Positions 12,234 through 20,293 of a DNA stretch of 22,578 bases are shown here, one piece after another. This DNA comes from a virus. The DNA lies in the IMG/VR virus record IMGVR_UViG_3300044630_000443, positions 1 through 22,578 of that record; one strand, 5' to 3'. Every line of letters starts with the position of its first letter. The first letter of the stretch is position 1. The translations under genes were made by a program, and so were the position numbers. The notes beneath the pieces were generated by a model. That model saw only the letters and a program-made list of their open reading frames with translations. It was not told the DNA's origin and searched no databases.

Positions 12234-12450
12234 TTAATTCAGTTTTTAAATTGTTAATATTATTTATCGTATTAGTAATTATTTTCTTTTCTTTTTTAGA
12301 TGCCTCTTTTTGAACTAAAGATGAATTGACATTGTTTTCATTTACTTTATTAAGCAATAATTGGAACTCATTATCTATCTTTTGTTCTTTACTTGGCTCT
12401 TGAGCAGTCAAACTACAACCATACAAAAATATGAATAATAAATACCTCAT
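12154..12450 (-). CDS. Lipoprotein candidate, spanin-type
   Basis: 98 residues. N-terminus MRYLLFIFLYGCSLTAQEP has a hydrophobic segment and a lipobox-like LYGC at 9-12, so it may be an outer membrane lipoprotein; cleavage before Q at TA-QE is an alternative. The rest is polar and helical (NEFQLLLNKVNENNVNSSLV, then KLKTELSEVKARLDSI-like heptads) ending in a Pro-containing tail. Together with the membrane-anchored protein upstream it resembles an Rz1/Rz pair. Start overlaps the upstream stop by one base (TAATG). Confidence 0.55.
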   Translation of the reverse strand: MRYLLFIFLYGCSLTAQEPSKEQKIDNEFQLLLNKVNENNVNSSLVQKEASKKEKKIITNTINNINNLKTELSEVKARLDSITIDTGSSFSLLPIPKK

Positions 12451-12713
12451 TATTTTGGTATCATTTTAAGGTCAGTTAGCACCTGAAGTTTAGTAGTAGA
12501 AACTGCACTCAATGAATCTGATTTCCTTAATGCGTTTTGTACTAAATCTAATCTGCCCTCTACCTTTTCTATTCGTACATTTTGTGCCTTTGCTTGGTCT
12601 TGGAATGTTGATCTTACATCTACATACAAAGCCGATATTCCACATAATACAATAAATAAAGTAGCCACAATGGGCTGCTTAACGAACTCTTTATATGATA
12701 CAGGTAGTTTCAT
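12450..12713 (-). CDS. Single-span coiled-coil membrane protein, Rz-like candidate
   Basis: 87 residues. One membrane segment at about 14-31 (PIVATLFIVLCGISALYV), then a helical periplasmic part VRIEKVEGRLDLVQNALRKS with heptads. This type II topology fits an i-spanin, with the lipoprotein candidate directly downstream. Starts and ends overlap neighbours by one base. Confidence 0.55.
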   Translation of the reverse strand: MKLPVSYKEFVKQPIVATLFIVLCGISALYVDVRSTFQDQAKAQNVRIEKVEGRLDLVQNALRKSDSLSAVSTTKLQVLTDLKMIPK

Positions 12714-13246
12714 TAGAATTTTTTGTAATATCCGATTGAATATTGATTAGTAGTAGCCGATATAGTAAATAAGCCCTTTTTAGGCACTTTAAATCCTAAG
12801 CCAACTCCTATCCCCACTTTATTGTCAAATGTCCTTAAATCGGCTAATATACCCCAATAAAGCTCATTTTTGGATGGTATTGTCCTGATAGTTTCCACTT
12901 TTATCGTTTTTTGACTTATATCTGCGTAAAAACCACGATTTTTTATCTTGTTTTGGCTGATTGTGTCGTTTATAATAAAAGTACTTGAATCTATCTTTAT
13001 AGTGTCCGAGTAAGCTCGTACGTACGCATAATCTTGAACTATACGTACAGTATCGTGTACAATGGTCGTATCAATACCTAAAACGACAAAAGGGATAGAA
13101 TCCCCTTTAATATATTTCTTTGTTATGTCGTGCTTATAAATAGTATCGGTATGCGTTACTATTGTAGGCTCATTTCCGTTATACCTTCCGTTGAAGATGA
13201 AGATAAGTGCTACTGCAATCACTAAAGTAATTACAATGTCTCTCAT
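12713..13246 (-). CDS. N-terminally anchored envelope protein, unknown
   Basis: 177 residues. A hydrophobic segment at 3-19 (DIVITLVIAVALIFIFN) anchors the protein. The remaining 155 residues are beta-rich with repeated DTI elements (THTDTIYKHD, DTTIVHDTV, YSDTIKIDS, NDTIS) and a C-terminal run GVGLGFKVPKKGLFTISATT ending YSIGYYKKF, which resembles the strands of outer-membrane barrels with a terminal aromatic residue. It may bridge the membranes or act in lysis; alternatives are superinfection exclusion. Not recognised by family. Confidence 0.6.
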   Translation of the reverse strand: MRDIVITLVIAVALIFIFNGRYNGNEPTIVTHTDTIYKHDITKKYIKGDSIPFVVLGIDTTIVHDTVRIVQDYAYVRAYSDTIKIDSSTFIINDTISQNKIKNRGFYADISQKTIKVETIRTIPSKNELYWGILADLRTFDNKVGIGVGLGFKVPKKGLFTISATTNQYSIGYYKKF

Positions 13247-13461
13247 TATCTGTCTTGTTTATTTTGTAAATCAATAGACAAGGCATTTAATGTAGCTTGA
13301 ATCTGGTCAAGTTTCTTAGCAATTATGTCATCTTGTTTCTCAACCATACTTACCCTTACTTCTAGTTCTTTTAGTTTAAGGCTAACCTTAACATAAATAC
13401 TTACTAATCCAATAAGGATAAATATGGCTTGTCCTGCTATGAAAATGACTACTGATTGCAT
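13246..13461 (-). CDS. Membrane protein with coiled coil, holin/hemolysin-like
   Basis: 71 residues: a membrane segment IFIAGQAIFILIGLVSIYV (about 6-24) followed by a long helix KLKELEVRVSMVEKQDDIIA and KKLDQIQATLNALSIDL with heptads. This resembles XhlA-type holin accessory proteins in layout, although those have the span at the other end. Second gene of the lysis operon; one-base overlaps on both sides. Confidence 0.55.
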   Translation of the reverse strand: MQSVVIFIAGQAIFILIGLVSIYVKVSLKLKELEVRVSMVEKQDDIIAKKLDQIQATLNALSIDLQNKQDR

Positions 13462-13607
13462 TAGTCCACTTTTGCTTCCTCTATTGGAGGATTTTGTTCT
13501 GCATTTAATTTACCTAAAAACTGCAATAATGGTAAGCCATAAGCAGTTGGAATCGTGTTAATAAATGCTTCTAATTCTTTTAATTGGTCGTTTTTGATTT
13601 GTATCAT
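13461..13607 (-). CDS. First gene of the lysis operon, 48 residues, unknown
   Basis: MIQIKNDQLKELEAFINTIP, then TAYGLPLLQFLGKLNAEQNP and IEEAKVD: short, helical, with no membrane segment. Its ATG lies about 10 bases after the predicted transcription start and its stop overlaps the next ATG (TAATG). Unrecognised. Confidence 0.6.
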   Translation of the reverse strand: MIQIKNDQLKELEAFINTIPTAYGLPLLQFLGKLNAEQNPPIEEAKVD

Positions 13608-13622
13608 AATATTGTTTTTTTA

Positions 13623-13656
13623 CAAATATAAGTATTAAATATGTTTTAATACCAAA
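13623..13656 (-). promoter_or_regulatory. Lysis-operon promoter with an embedded palindrome
   Basis: TATATTTG (13630-13623) is a -7 match, with TTTG (13656-13653) 22 bases upstream. Between them lies GTATTAAA-N5-TTTAATAC (13632-13652), a perfect dyad with 8-bp arms that fills the whole spacer. A bound protein would block polymerase, so this is promoter plus likely operator. Confidence 0.6.
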
Positions 13657-13657
13657 T

Positions 13658-13996
13658 CTAATTTATTGGTACTTGCCAAGGCAAAGGTAAAACTATAATA
13701 GGAGGGTTAATAATATTCTCTATTTGCTTGTCTAATCCTAAGTCTATTGATGCAACATCTAATCCAGCATCTAACCAGCTACAAACTTGCTCATAAGTTA
13801 AATCAGGATAAGCAGTAAAGTCAGTTGAACTTGGAGTTGTGCAACCCATAGTTCCGTAACAAGAAACATTGATAGGTTCTCCACCTACATATTGTTCAGC
13901 AGTTCTAGTCCAATGAACTACGACTACAACATCTGTTAATCCATCTTCAGTTGGCTTTGTGTCCATTTGGTTTATTACCCATTGATAAGTATTCAT
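13658..13996 (-). CDS. Small fibre-associated protein (DUF7936-like)
   Basis: 112 residues beginning NTYQWVINQMDTKPTEDGLT then DVVVVVHW, a pattern seen in small phage proteins next to tail fibres and probably of the DUF7936 type; I am not certain of the family number. It is beta-rich with a later YPDLTYEQVCSWLD segment, which resembles the YxxLTxxxVxxWL end of these proteins. It starts one base after the fibre stop. A role as fibre cap, assembly factor or virion decoration is inferred. Confidence 0.6.
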   Translation of the reverse strand: MNTYQWVINQMDTKPTEDGLTDVVVVVHWTRTAEQYVGGEPINVSCYGTMGCTTPSSTDFTAYPDLTYEQVCSWLDAGLDVASIDLGLDKQIENIINPPIIVLPLPWQVPIN

Positions 13997-13997
13997 A

Positions 13998-16900
13998 TTA
14001 TTTATTTTTTAACTCGTTTATTTGAGATTGTAATGATGTGATTAATGCTTGTTGCTCTTCAGATTTGGTATTCATCTCTTGAATAGCTTTTACTAAAGCA
14101 GCTATTATTGGGTTATAGTTTAATCCTATGAATATTTCATCACCATTCATTGATTCACTATATGCTTGAGGAATAAAATCTTTTACCTCTTGAGCAATAA
14201 AGCCTAATTGCTTAGGTACAGTTTCATCATCTGTTTTAATTCTATATAAAGTAGGCTTTAATCCTAAAATAGCATTTAAACCTATTGTAGATTCTTCAAA
14301 ATCCTTTTTTCTATTTCTATCAGAAAAGGCAGTATAAGTTCCAGCACTATTTATTTTAGCAGCAGCATTTCCATTATAACCAAAATAATAATCACCATCA
14401 CCTCCAGCAACTACTCCCCAATAATTCAATCCAGTATTATATATTCTTAAACCATCATTAAATGTATTCCCAGCTTGTTTTATATATACTAAACCAACAC
14501 TTGTAATAACCATTCTTTCGGTAGCCGAAAAAGATGAATTTGTTGCACCTGTAAAAAATCTAAAAATATTATCAGTAGCAGCGTTTGCAGCACCAGCAGC
14601 AGAAAATAAGAATCCATCACCACCTGAACCTATACAAAATTCAGCAGTAGAATTTGTTGACCTTAGTATTAAGCCTGGTACTGATGCTCCACCTATTTCA
14701 ACTATTCTATTTATTCCAAGAGTACTTTGAGAAGGACTACTTGTACCAATACCTACATTACCTGCTGCTGAAATACGCATTCTTTCGGTATTGTTGGTAT
14801 ACAATACCATTGGAAGATTTCTAGCCTCTTGTATAAAAGATTGACTACTATTAGAACCAAAATAAATAGCTGAAGCACCATTTGTTTGACTTTCTATTAC
14901 GCCACCTTCAGTTGAGTTACTACCATTTACAGATAATGTTTTATAACCTGCTCCAAAAGCAGTAGGGCTACTTGTACCAATACCTACATTACCAGCTGAT
15001 GTTATGGTTAATCTATTTGTAGTATTTGTAGCAAAATTTAAAGTATTTGCAGCACTTAAATACATTCCATTTGAAGGTATTGTTGCACCACTTGGAATAA
15101 ACGCAGTTGCAGTTGCAGTACTTGAAAAACTTGCACTTGTGCCACCCAATGCTCCTGTTAAAGTTCCACCAGCTAAAGGAAGGTAAGAACCTAAATCACT
15201 TGTTAAAGCAAAAGTTCCAGTAGCAGAAGGAAATGTATATATATAACTTGCAGAATTAGTAAATAACAATCTATGAGTAGCACCTACTAATGCTATTTGT
15301 AATTCATTTGTATTAGCACCTAGCCCAAGATATCCACTAGCAGCAGCACTTGAACCATTTTGTATAAGGATACCAGCATTAGATTTTATACTAGAAGTGA
15401 AACTCTTTTCTCCACTTATTGTTTGAGATGTTGCTAAAGTTACATAATTACTTAAATCAGCAGTAGATGCTTTATTGTTAAAAGTTGTCCAATCTGCAGA
15501 ACTTAACGCACCTCTATTTGTTGCACTAGCAGTTGGAACATTTAAAGTTATTACAGGAGTTGTTGTACTATCTGCAACAGTTGAACTTAAATCCGTTCCT
15601 GTTGTACCTAAAGTTAAAGCTGCTACTGAAGTAACAGTTCCTACACCTGAACCACCTACCAAAGCTAAAGTTCCTGTTGCACTTGGTAAAGTATAAGTAT
15701 AAGTTCCGTTTCCTATTGTACTAGAAAAGTTTACATTATTAGCAAAAATATTATTAGTTCCGTCAAATTGATATCTAACATTCCCATTTCCATCTGCTAG
15801 AATAATATTATTATTCATTGCAGAAGTACCAACATAATTTCCTATAATAGTATTATAACTACCAGTAGTAATTGCAGCAGCAGAACTTCTACCAATAGCT
15901 GTATTATATTGACCAGTTGTATTACCAATTAATGAACCATAACCTACTGCTGTATTATTACCACCAGTTGTATTAGTTTGTAATGAATTTCCGCCATAAG
16001 CAGTATTATAAGAACTTGTAGTATTATTTTGTAATGAATATATTCCTACAGCTGTATTTGCAAAACCAGTAGTATTTGATTCTAATGCTTGAGTACCAAC
16101 AACAGTATTTCCAACTCCAGTTCCAGCACCTTTACCTATTGTTATGCTATTTACAGTTAAATTAAAAGCACCTAGATTAACCGCACTTGTTGCTCCTGTA
16201 TATGGAACATAAGTTGCAGCCGCTGTTGCAGTACTTAATTTGTTATTGAATGTACTCCAATCCGTAGAACTTAACTTACCTGTATTTGTAGCCGAAGCCA
16301 CAGGCAAATTAAAAGTATGTGTATCTACAAGTGAATTTATATTAAAGTCAGTTCCGCTTGTTCCTGTAGTTAAATTTTGCACTTGCGCAGTCAACCCATT
16401 TAATGCAGTAATTCCTGTACTGAATGTAGTAATAACTTCACATAAATGACTATTTTCAGTATGTAAAGTAATTGTTCTTCCACTATTATTTACATAAACT
16501 CTAATGGCTAATCTATCCGTTATAGTTAATGCTGTAGAAGGTACTGCTAAAGCAGTTAAATATAAATCAATAGCAGTTCCATTTGTTATTCCTTCAGGTG
16601 TAGCAGAACTACTTGCTATTAATGTAAATACAACTCCATCATATTTGTAAAGTTCAACATAAAAAGATGGAGCACCTCCACCTGATGAGGCGCTAAAATA
16701 CATTTCAAAGTTCCAATTACCTGCAGGAATATTTAATAAAGAAGGGTCTCCTGCATCCGTAATAAATTGAGAAATATATCCATTAGAACTTATAGTAAAA
16801 TCAGTGCCTGTACCTATAATTGCTACTTTACTCATTTCGTAATAAGTATTGCCACCAAAAGTTCCTTGATTAACACTTCCGTTTAAATAATATGCTACCG

Positions 16901-17579
16901 AACTTCCACCACCACCACCTGTTGGCAAAGTAGCCAAAGTACCATCACCTCTAATATATTGAGAAGCAACACCCGCTCCTGTTATTGCAATCGTTCCATT
17001 GCTTGTTAGAGGGCTATTAGAGACGTTAAAAGCACTTGGCATAGATAAACCCACACTTGACAATAAAGTCGGAAATGTAGTTAAATCACCTGCTCCATTT
17101 ATATACTGAAGATTAGTTCCGTTAAAACCTATGTTTATTGTTCCACTTGTAGTAATTGGCGAACCTGTAATATTTAATGAATCTCCACTCTCCGTAACTG
17201 CTACACTTGTTACTGTTCCTGTCGAACCACTTGCTCTTTGCCATATAGTACCTGAATAGATAACTTGGTCTCCTACAACGAAAGCTATTGGACCAGCACC
17301 AAAGTTTACTGTACCAGCTACATTACATAAATAAACATCTCCTTGATTACCTGTTCCATTCACAAGAGTAGGAGTGTTTGTCGCTGCGTTCCAAGTACCT
17401 TGATACTCCATTACAGAGTTAGGTAATTGAGATACTAATATCTTACCATTAACATCTAATTTAGGAACCCCATTAGCTACGTTAAAAGCTAATGAACTCA
17501 ATACTCCACTTGTGCCTATAATGACATCGTTTAAATTCCTAACCTTTGCACCTGATGAAACAACTATTTGATTTGCCAT
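13998..17579 (-). CDS. Tail fibre with C-terminal S74 intramolecular chaperone
   Basis: 1193 residues. The N-terminal 130 residues (LDVNGKILVSQLPNSV, YQGTWNA) are a virion-attachment domain common in phage fibres of this host group, followed by Gly/Thr/Ser-rich beta repeats (VTSVAVTESGDSLNITG, LSSTDWSTFNNK and LSSADWTTFNNK), five 17-residue YadA-like repeats, two NVGIGTSSP blocks and a C-terminal Peptidase S74 domain. In the last, SDRNRK puts Ser1086 five residues before Lys1091, the autocleavage dyad, so about 108 residues (GFIAQEVKDFIP, ending in a coiled coil) should be released after trimer folding. It binds the host receptor. Confidence 0.9.
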   Translation of the reverse strand: MANQIVVSSGAKVRNLNDVIIGTSGVLSSLAFNVANGVPKLDVNGKILVSQLPNSVMEYQGTWNAATNTPTLVNGTGNQGDVYLCNVAGTVNFGAGPIAFVVGDQVIYSGTIWQRASGSTGTVTSVAVTESGDSLNITGSPITTSGTINIGFNGTNLQYINGAGDLTTFPTLLSSVGLSMPSAFNVSNSPLTSNGTIAITGAGVASQYIRGDGTLATLPTGGGGGSSVAYYLNGSVNQGTFGGNTYYEMSKVAIIGTGTDFTISSNGYISQFITDAGDPSLLNIPAGNWNFEMYFSASSGGGAPSFYVELYKYDGVVFTLIASSSATPEGITNGTAIDLYLTALAVPSTALTITDRLAIRVYVNNSGRTITLHTENSHLCEVITTFSTGITALNGLTAQVQNLTTGTSGTDFNINSLVDTHTFNLPVASATNTGKLSSTDWSTFNNKLSTATAAATYVPYTGATSAVNLGAFNLTVNSITIGKGAGTGVGNTVVGTQALESNTTGFANTAVGIYSLQNNTTSSYNTAYGGNSLQTNTTGGNNTAVGYGSLIGNTTGQYNTAIGRSSAAAITTGSYNTIIGNYVGTSAMNNNIILADGNGNVRYQFDGTNNIFANNVNFSSTIGNGTYTYTLPSATGTLALVGGSGVGTVTSVAALTLGTTGTDLSSTVADSTTTPVITLNVPTASATNRGALSSADWTTFNNKASTADLSNYVTLATSQTISGEKSFTSSIKSNAGILIQNGSSAAASGYLGLGANTNELQIALVGATHRLLFTNSASYIYTFPSATGTFALTSDLGSYLPLAGGTLTGALGGTSASFSSTATATAFIPSGATIPSNGMYLSAANTLNFATNTTNRLTITSAGNVGIGTSSPTAFGAGYKTLSVNGSNSTEGGVIESQTNGASAIYFGSNSSQSFIQEARNLPMVLYTNNTERMRISAAGNVGIGTSSPSQSTLGINRIVEIGGASVPGLILRSTNSTAEFCIGSGGDGFLFSAAGAANAATDNIFRFFTGATNSSFSATERMVITSVGLVYIKQAGNTFNDGLRIYNTGLNYWGVVAGGDGDYYFGYNGNAAAKINSAGTYTAFSDRNRKKDFEESTIGLNAILGLKPTLYRIKTDDETVPKQLGFIAQEVKDFIPQAYSESMNGDEIFIGLNYNPIIAALVKAIQEMNTKSEEQQALITSLQSQINELKNK
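14737..14993 (-). repeat. Identical 26-bp repeat in the fibre gene
   Basis: Positions 14737-14762 and 14968-14993 are identical over 26 bases, coding NVGIGTSS within both copies of NVGIGTSSP. Identity at wobble positions suggests a recent duplication or gene conversion within the fibre. Confidence 0.8.
15855..16109 (-). repeat. Five tandem 17-residue (51-bp) repeats in the fibre
   Basis: Each unit follows NTAVG-x3-L-x2-NTTG-x2 (for example NTAVGYGSLIGNTTGQY) and five follow one another without gaps. The pattern resembles the YadA-type head repeat that forms a trimeric left-handed beta-roll. It would make a stiff, receptor-facing part of the fibre. Confidence 0.8.
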
Positions 17580-17600
17580 TATTATTAATTTATAACTAAA

Positions 17601-18305
17601 TTATTGAAAAAGACTTCTTACGAACTCCCCACTCTCTAAAACCCTACTAAATGTTAATATTCCAGTAGAACTTACCCACTTCACTTGCTCATCTACAGGA
17701 GTACCACTTGATAAAATTCCTTGAACATCAATACCACCTCTTGATACATAAAGACAAGACTTGCCTATCATATCTGAATATGTTATTGTAGTTTCTCCAC
17801 CTGCTGCAGTTGTTCCTTTCGTATAAACTGCTCCACCACCTATTATTACCACACCTTCTGGGTTTATTGTTGTTCCTGTTAAGCCATAAGCACCTGATCC
17901 TTGTAATGATACTGAGTAAGTAGCTATGTCTTTATATGGTCCGTTTATTTGTAAACTTGTTAGATTACAATTACCACTTATAATAACTAAACCATCTACT
18001 CCGTTATCAATAACAAACTTTACTTCTATTTGAGTTCTATTTTGTTGCTGCTCAAGTAAGAAAAGATATCCGTAACCATTTAAGGTTATTAAGCCTTCAC
18101 AACTAATACTCCAAGAAGCTACATCGTTCTTAAATTCACGATACCAAGCACTTGTTTGAGAAGTTACTTCCTTTTGCTCAACATCAACTGAAAATGAACA
18201 ATTCGTTGAACAAGCAAATGCAATATCTCTACCCTCTGGATATGCCTCCGAAGGTGGTTCGTGATAATAAAGCATTATATTTTTACCGATTACATTGTCT
18301 GCCAT
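17601..18305 (-). CDS. Tail-tube-like protein with extra C-terminal domain
   Basis: 234 residues. The first 140 resemble siphovirus major tail proteins: FACSTNCSFSVDVEQKEVTS, then SAWYREFKNDVASWSISCEG, a beta-sandwich with the typical E-x-T-x-x-x-x-W-R/Y-E pattern. Residues about 150-234 (CLYVSRGGIDVQGILSSGTP, FVRSLFQ) are an extra domain, glycine-rich at the join. Usually the tube gene is before the chaperones and tape measure; here it comes after the hub and before the fibre. It could be a second tube-like protein of the tail tip, or this phage's only tube protein. A TAACTTTG is upstream without a -33 element. Confidence 0.65.
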   Translation of the reverse strand: MADNVIGKNIMLYYHEPPSEAYPEGRDIAFACSTNCSFSVDVEQKEVTSQTSAWYREFKNDVASWSISCEGLITLNGYGYLFLLEQQQNRTQIEVKFVIDNGVDGLVIISGNCNLTSLQINGPYKDIATYSVSLQGSGAYGLTGTTINPEGVVIIGGGAVYTKGTTAAGGETTITYSDMIGKSCLYVSRGGIDVQGILSSGTPVDEQVKWVSSTGILTFSRVLESGEFVRSLFQ

Positions 18306-18346
18306 ATTGCAAAGTTAAACTATATTAATATTAGAATATTATTTTA

Positions 18347-20293
18347 TTAGTCTGTAAATTTATAAGAAGTAAATTTATCAATTGTTGCCTCTATATCTGT
18401 ATTAGATATCTCTAATAAAGTAGCAGCTATACTATTATTTACATATTCAATAGTACAGTTTCCTAGCATATAAGGTTTATTAGCTACACTTATTTGTACT
18501 GGGTCGGTATCTGTTGCCTTAATTAATTTAGAAGCATTCATATTAGGATAATTAGCATTAGTAGTAACAAAACTACTTACATAACCATCTATATTAATAA
18601 TTTTCTTAGCAAAGCAATTTATTTGCTGTTGTAGTATTAATTCATTTAAACTAGTACCTGTATAAGTCATACCATATCTAGTCCATCCTTGAAGTGTTGC
18701 AGAAGTGCTTGATAATAACTCCCCCTCTGCTGTAGGAAATTCTGTTGTAGGAACAAACCCATAAGGCAAATCTATTTGTTTAATATATTGATTTGAGGAA
18801 TTTATAAAAGCATTAAACTCTTGTTTTTCTGCTATATATGACGATGTTAAGTTAAAATTAGTTACGCTACAAGTTTCTAAACCATCATTTACCCAATTAA
18901 TATATAATTGTCCAGTATTTTTAGTTTTAGGGAGTGTTATACTAAATACAGACCCATCATCTCCTACATTAAACCCAGGTATTAGATATCCATTACCATC
19001 ATCAATAAGATTCCAATAAGGCTTACCATCTACATCTTTTAATAAATAATAAGTAGATATAGCATCTACTACTTTTATTTTTAATCTACCAAATGCATTT
19101 GATATTGGGCTATTTGCATTTTTAAAAAACATTGAATATGTAAGATTATTAGAAACAGAAACCTTAGGTAAGTTTAGTAGGTCTATTGTAGTACTTCCCC
19201 CTCCTCCTACATATGTTATATCTATTGTAGTAAAATTTAATCTTGCAGGTGATGTACTCCAATCATAATATGTAAAAGTAGAACCAGCACCAGTATTATA
19301 TATAAAAAATGATTGAAACTCTAATATTGGACTAGTATTATATACCATAAAATTTCCGTTATCAATTAAATTTTTATCATAGTTTATATCTTTAACTAAA
19401 CTTATTCTATTGTACCCTTTAAGAAATAATTTCATTTGACTATTATCAATAAAATATAAACCACTTGTATTATTTATATAAGGCTGAATAGTACTAAGAG
19501 TATTTAAGTTGCTACCACTTGTTACAACCGAACCAGCTGAATTGTATTGAGTAAAAAAATTATTTTCATTAGCAAATTCATTTACAGCTACTATCCACCA
19601 TTTGCCACCTGCTTGAAATAATCTACAACCAAAAGACCTTATTATTTTTGTTAAAACATCATAACAAGACTCGTATGTATAATCTTGGTTTTTAAATGTT
19701 CTTACAGGTAAGTATGTTTGATTAAAAGGCTCGTATTGAGTACCAGATGCTCTAGTTGTCATTCCTGAAGCATAATAAGAGCATACTGTCATTAAATTAA
19801 GATTTGTAGGAAAGTTTAATGAGTTTAAAGCTGTTAACATATATGTAAGAAGTGTTCTTACATTATTTGTAATATTGTTAACATTTGTTGTGTATATAGG
19901 AATACTAGCTAACATACCAATCCCATCAACAGCATTAAATGACATTTGTTTCCTACCTGTGCTAAATGATATTTGTATATTATCATTAAGTGTATATCCA
20001 ACCCATTCTAAATCATCCCCTAAAAATAACTTAACAAAATATTTTCTATCATTATTGCTAACAAAATCTGGTACATTATCTAAATTGTCAGTAACATCTA
20101 TTGTTACACTTAACTGACTTGCATATATAGGTTCAAATGGGTCATCTGAATTTGGTAAATATTGTAAATTTATATTTACTCCTAGATATTCAATAACTGT
20201 TGGAGCAGAGCCTAAATCCTCTTGTAAATACAGATAAGCAGTTTTATTAGCTCTTGTAGCAAACGTAAATTTATATTTATTATAATATGCCAT
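18347..20293 (-). CDS. Large tail-tip / baseplate hub protein
   Basis: 648 residues. N-terminal region (YIQ-like strands YLYLQEDLGSAPTVIEYLGV, then VKLFLGDDLEWVGYTLNDNI) and RSFGCRLFQAGGKWWIVAVN at about 220-240 fit the hub (Dit/Tal-like) proteins found after the tape measure in phages of Bacteroidota. From about 310, LIDNGNFMVYNTSPI starts a jelly-roll resembling carbohydrate-binding modules, possibly gripping surface glycans. It shares one base with the tape measure stop (position 20293) and is followed by the tube-like gene. Distal-tail role inferred from order. Confidence 0.75.
   Translation of the reverse strand: MAYYNKYKFTFATRANKTAYLYLQEDLGSAPTVIEYLGVNINLQYLPNSDDPFEPIYASQLSVTIDVTDNLDNVPDFVSNNDRKYFVKLFLGDDLEWVGYTLNDNIQISFSTGRKQMSFNAVDGIGMLASIPIYTTNVNNITNNVRTLLTYMLTALNSLNFPTNLNLMTVCSYYASGMTTRASGTQYEPFNQTYLPVRTFKNQDYTYESCYDVLTKIIRSFGCRLFQAGGKWWIVAVNEFANENNFFTQYNSAGSVVTSGSNLNTLSTIQPYINNTSGLYFIDNSQMKLFLKGYNRISLVKDINYDKNLIDNGNFMVYNTSPILEFQSFFIYNTGAGSTFTYYDWSTSPARLNFTTIDITYVGGGGSTTIDLLNLPKVSVSNNLTYSMFFKNANSPISNAFGRLKIKVVDAISTYYLLKDVDGKPYWNLIDDGNGYLIPGFNVGDDGSVFSITLPKTKNTGQLYINWVNDGLETCSVTNFNLTSSYIAEKQEFNAFINSSNQYIKQIDLPYGFVPTTEFPTAEGELLSSTSATLQGWTRYGMTYTGTSLNELILQQQINCFAKKIINIDGYVSSFVTTNANYPNMNASKLIKATDTDPVQISVANKPYMLGNCTIEYVNNSIAATLLEISNTDIEATIDKFTSYKFTD

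Noticed and set aside
13998-17579. Open frames of 60-73 codons on the plus strand within the fibre gene (around 15004, 15475 and 16240).
   Set aside because: They are antisense to a clearly coding 1193-residue protein with domain structure and reflect its biased Gly/Thr/Ser codons; none has a promoter or neighbour.
18310-18317. TAACTTTG before the tail-tube-like gene as a promoter.
   Set aside because: No TTG or TTTG at 17-23 bases upstream.
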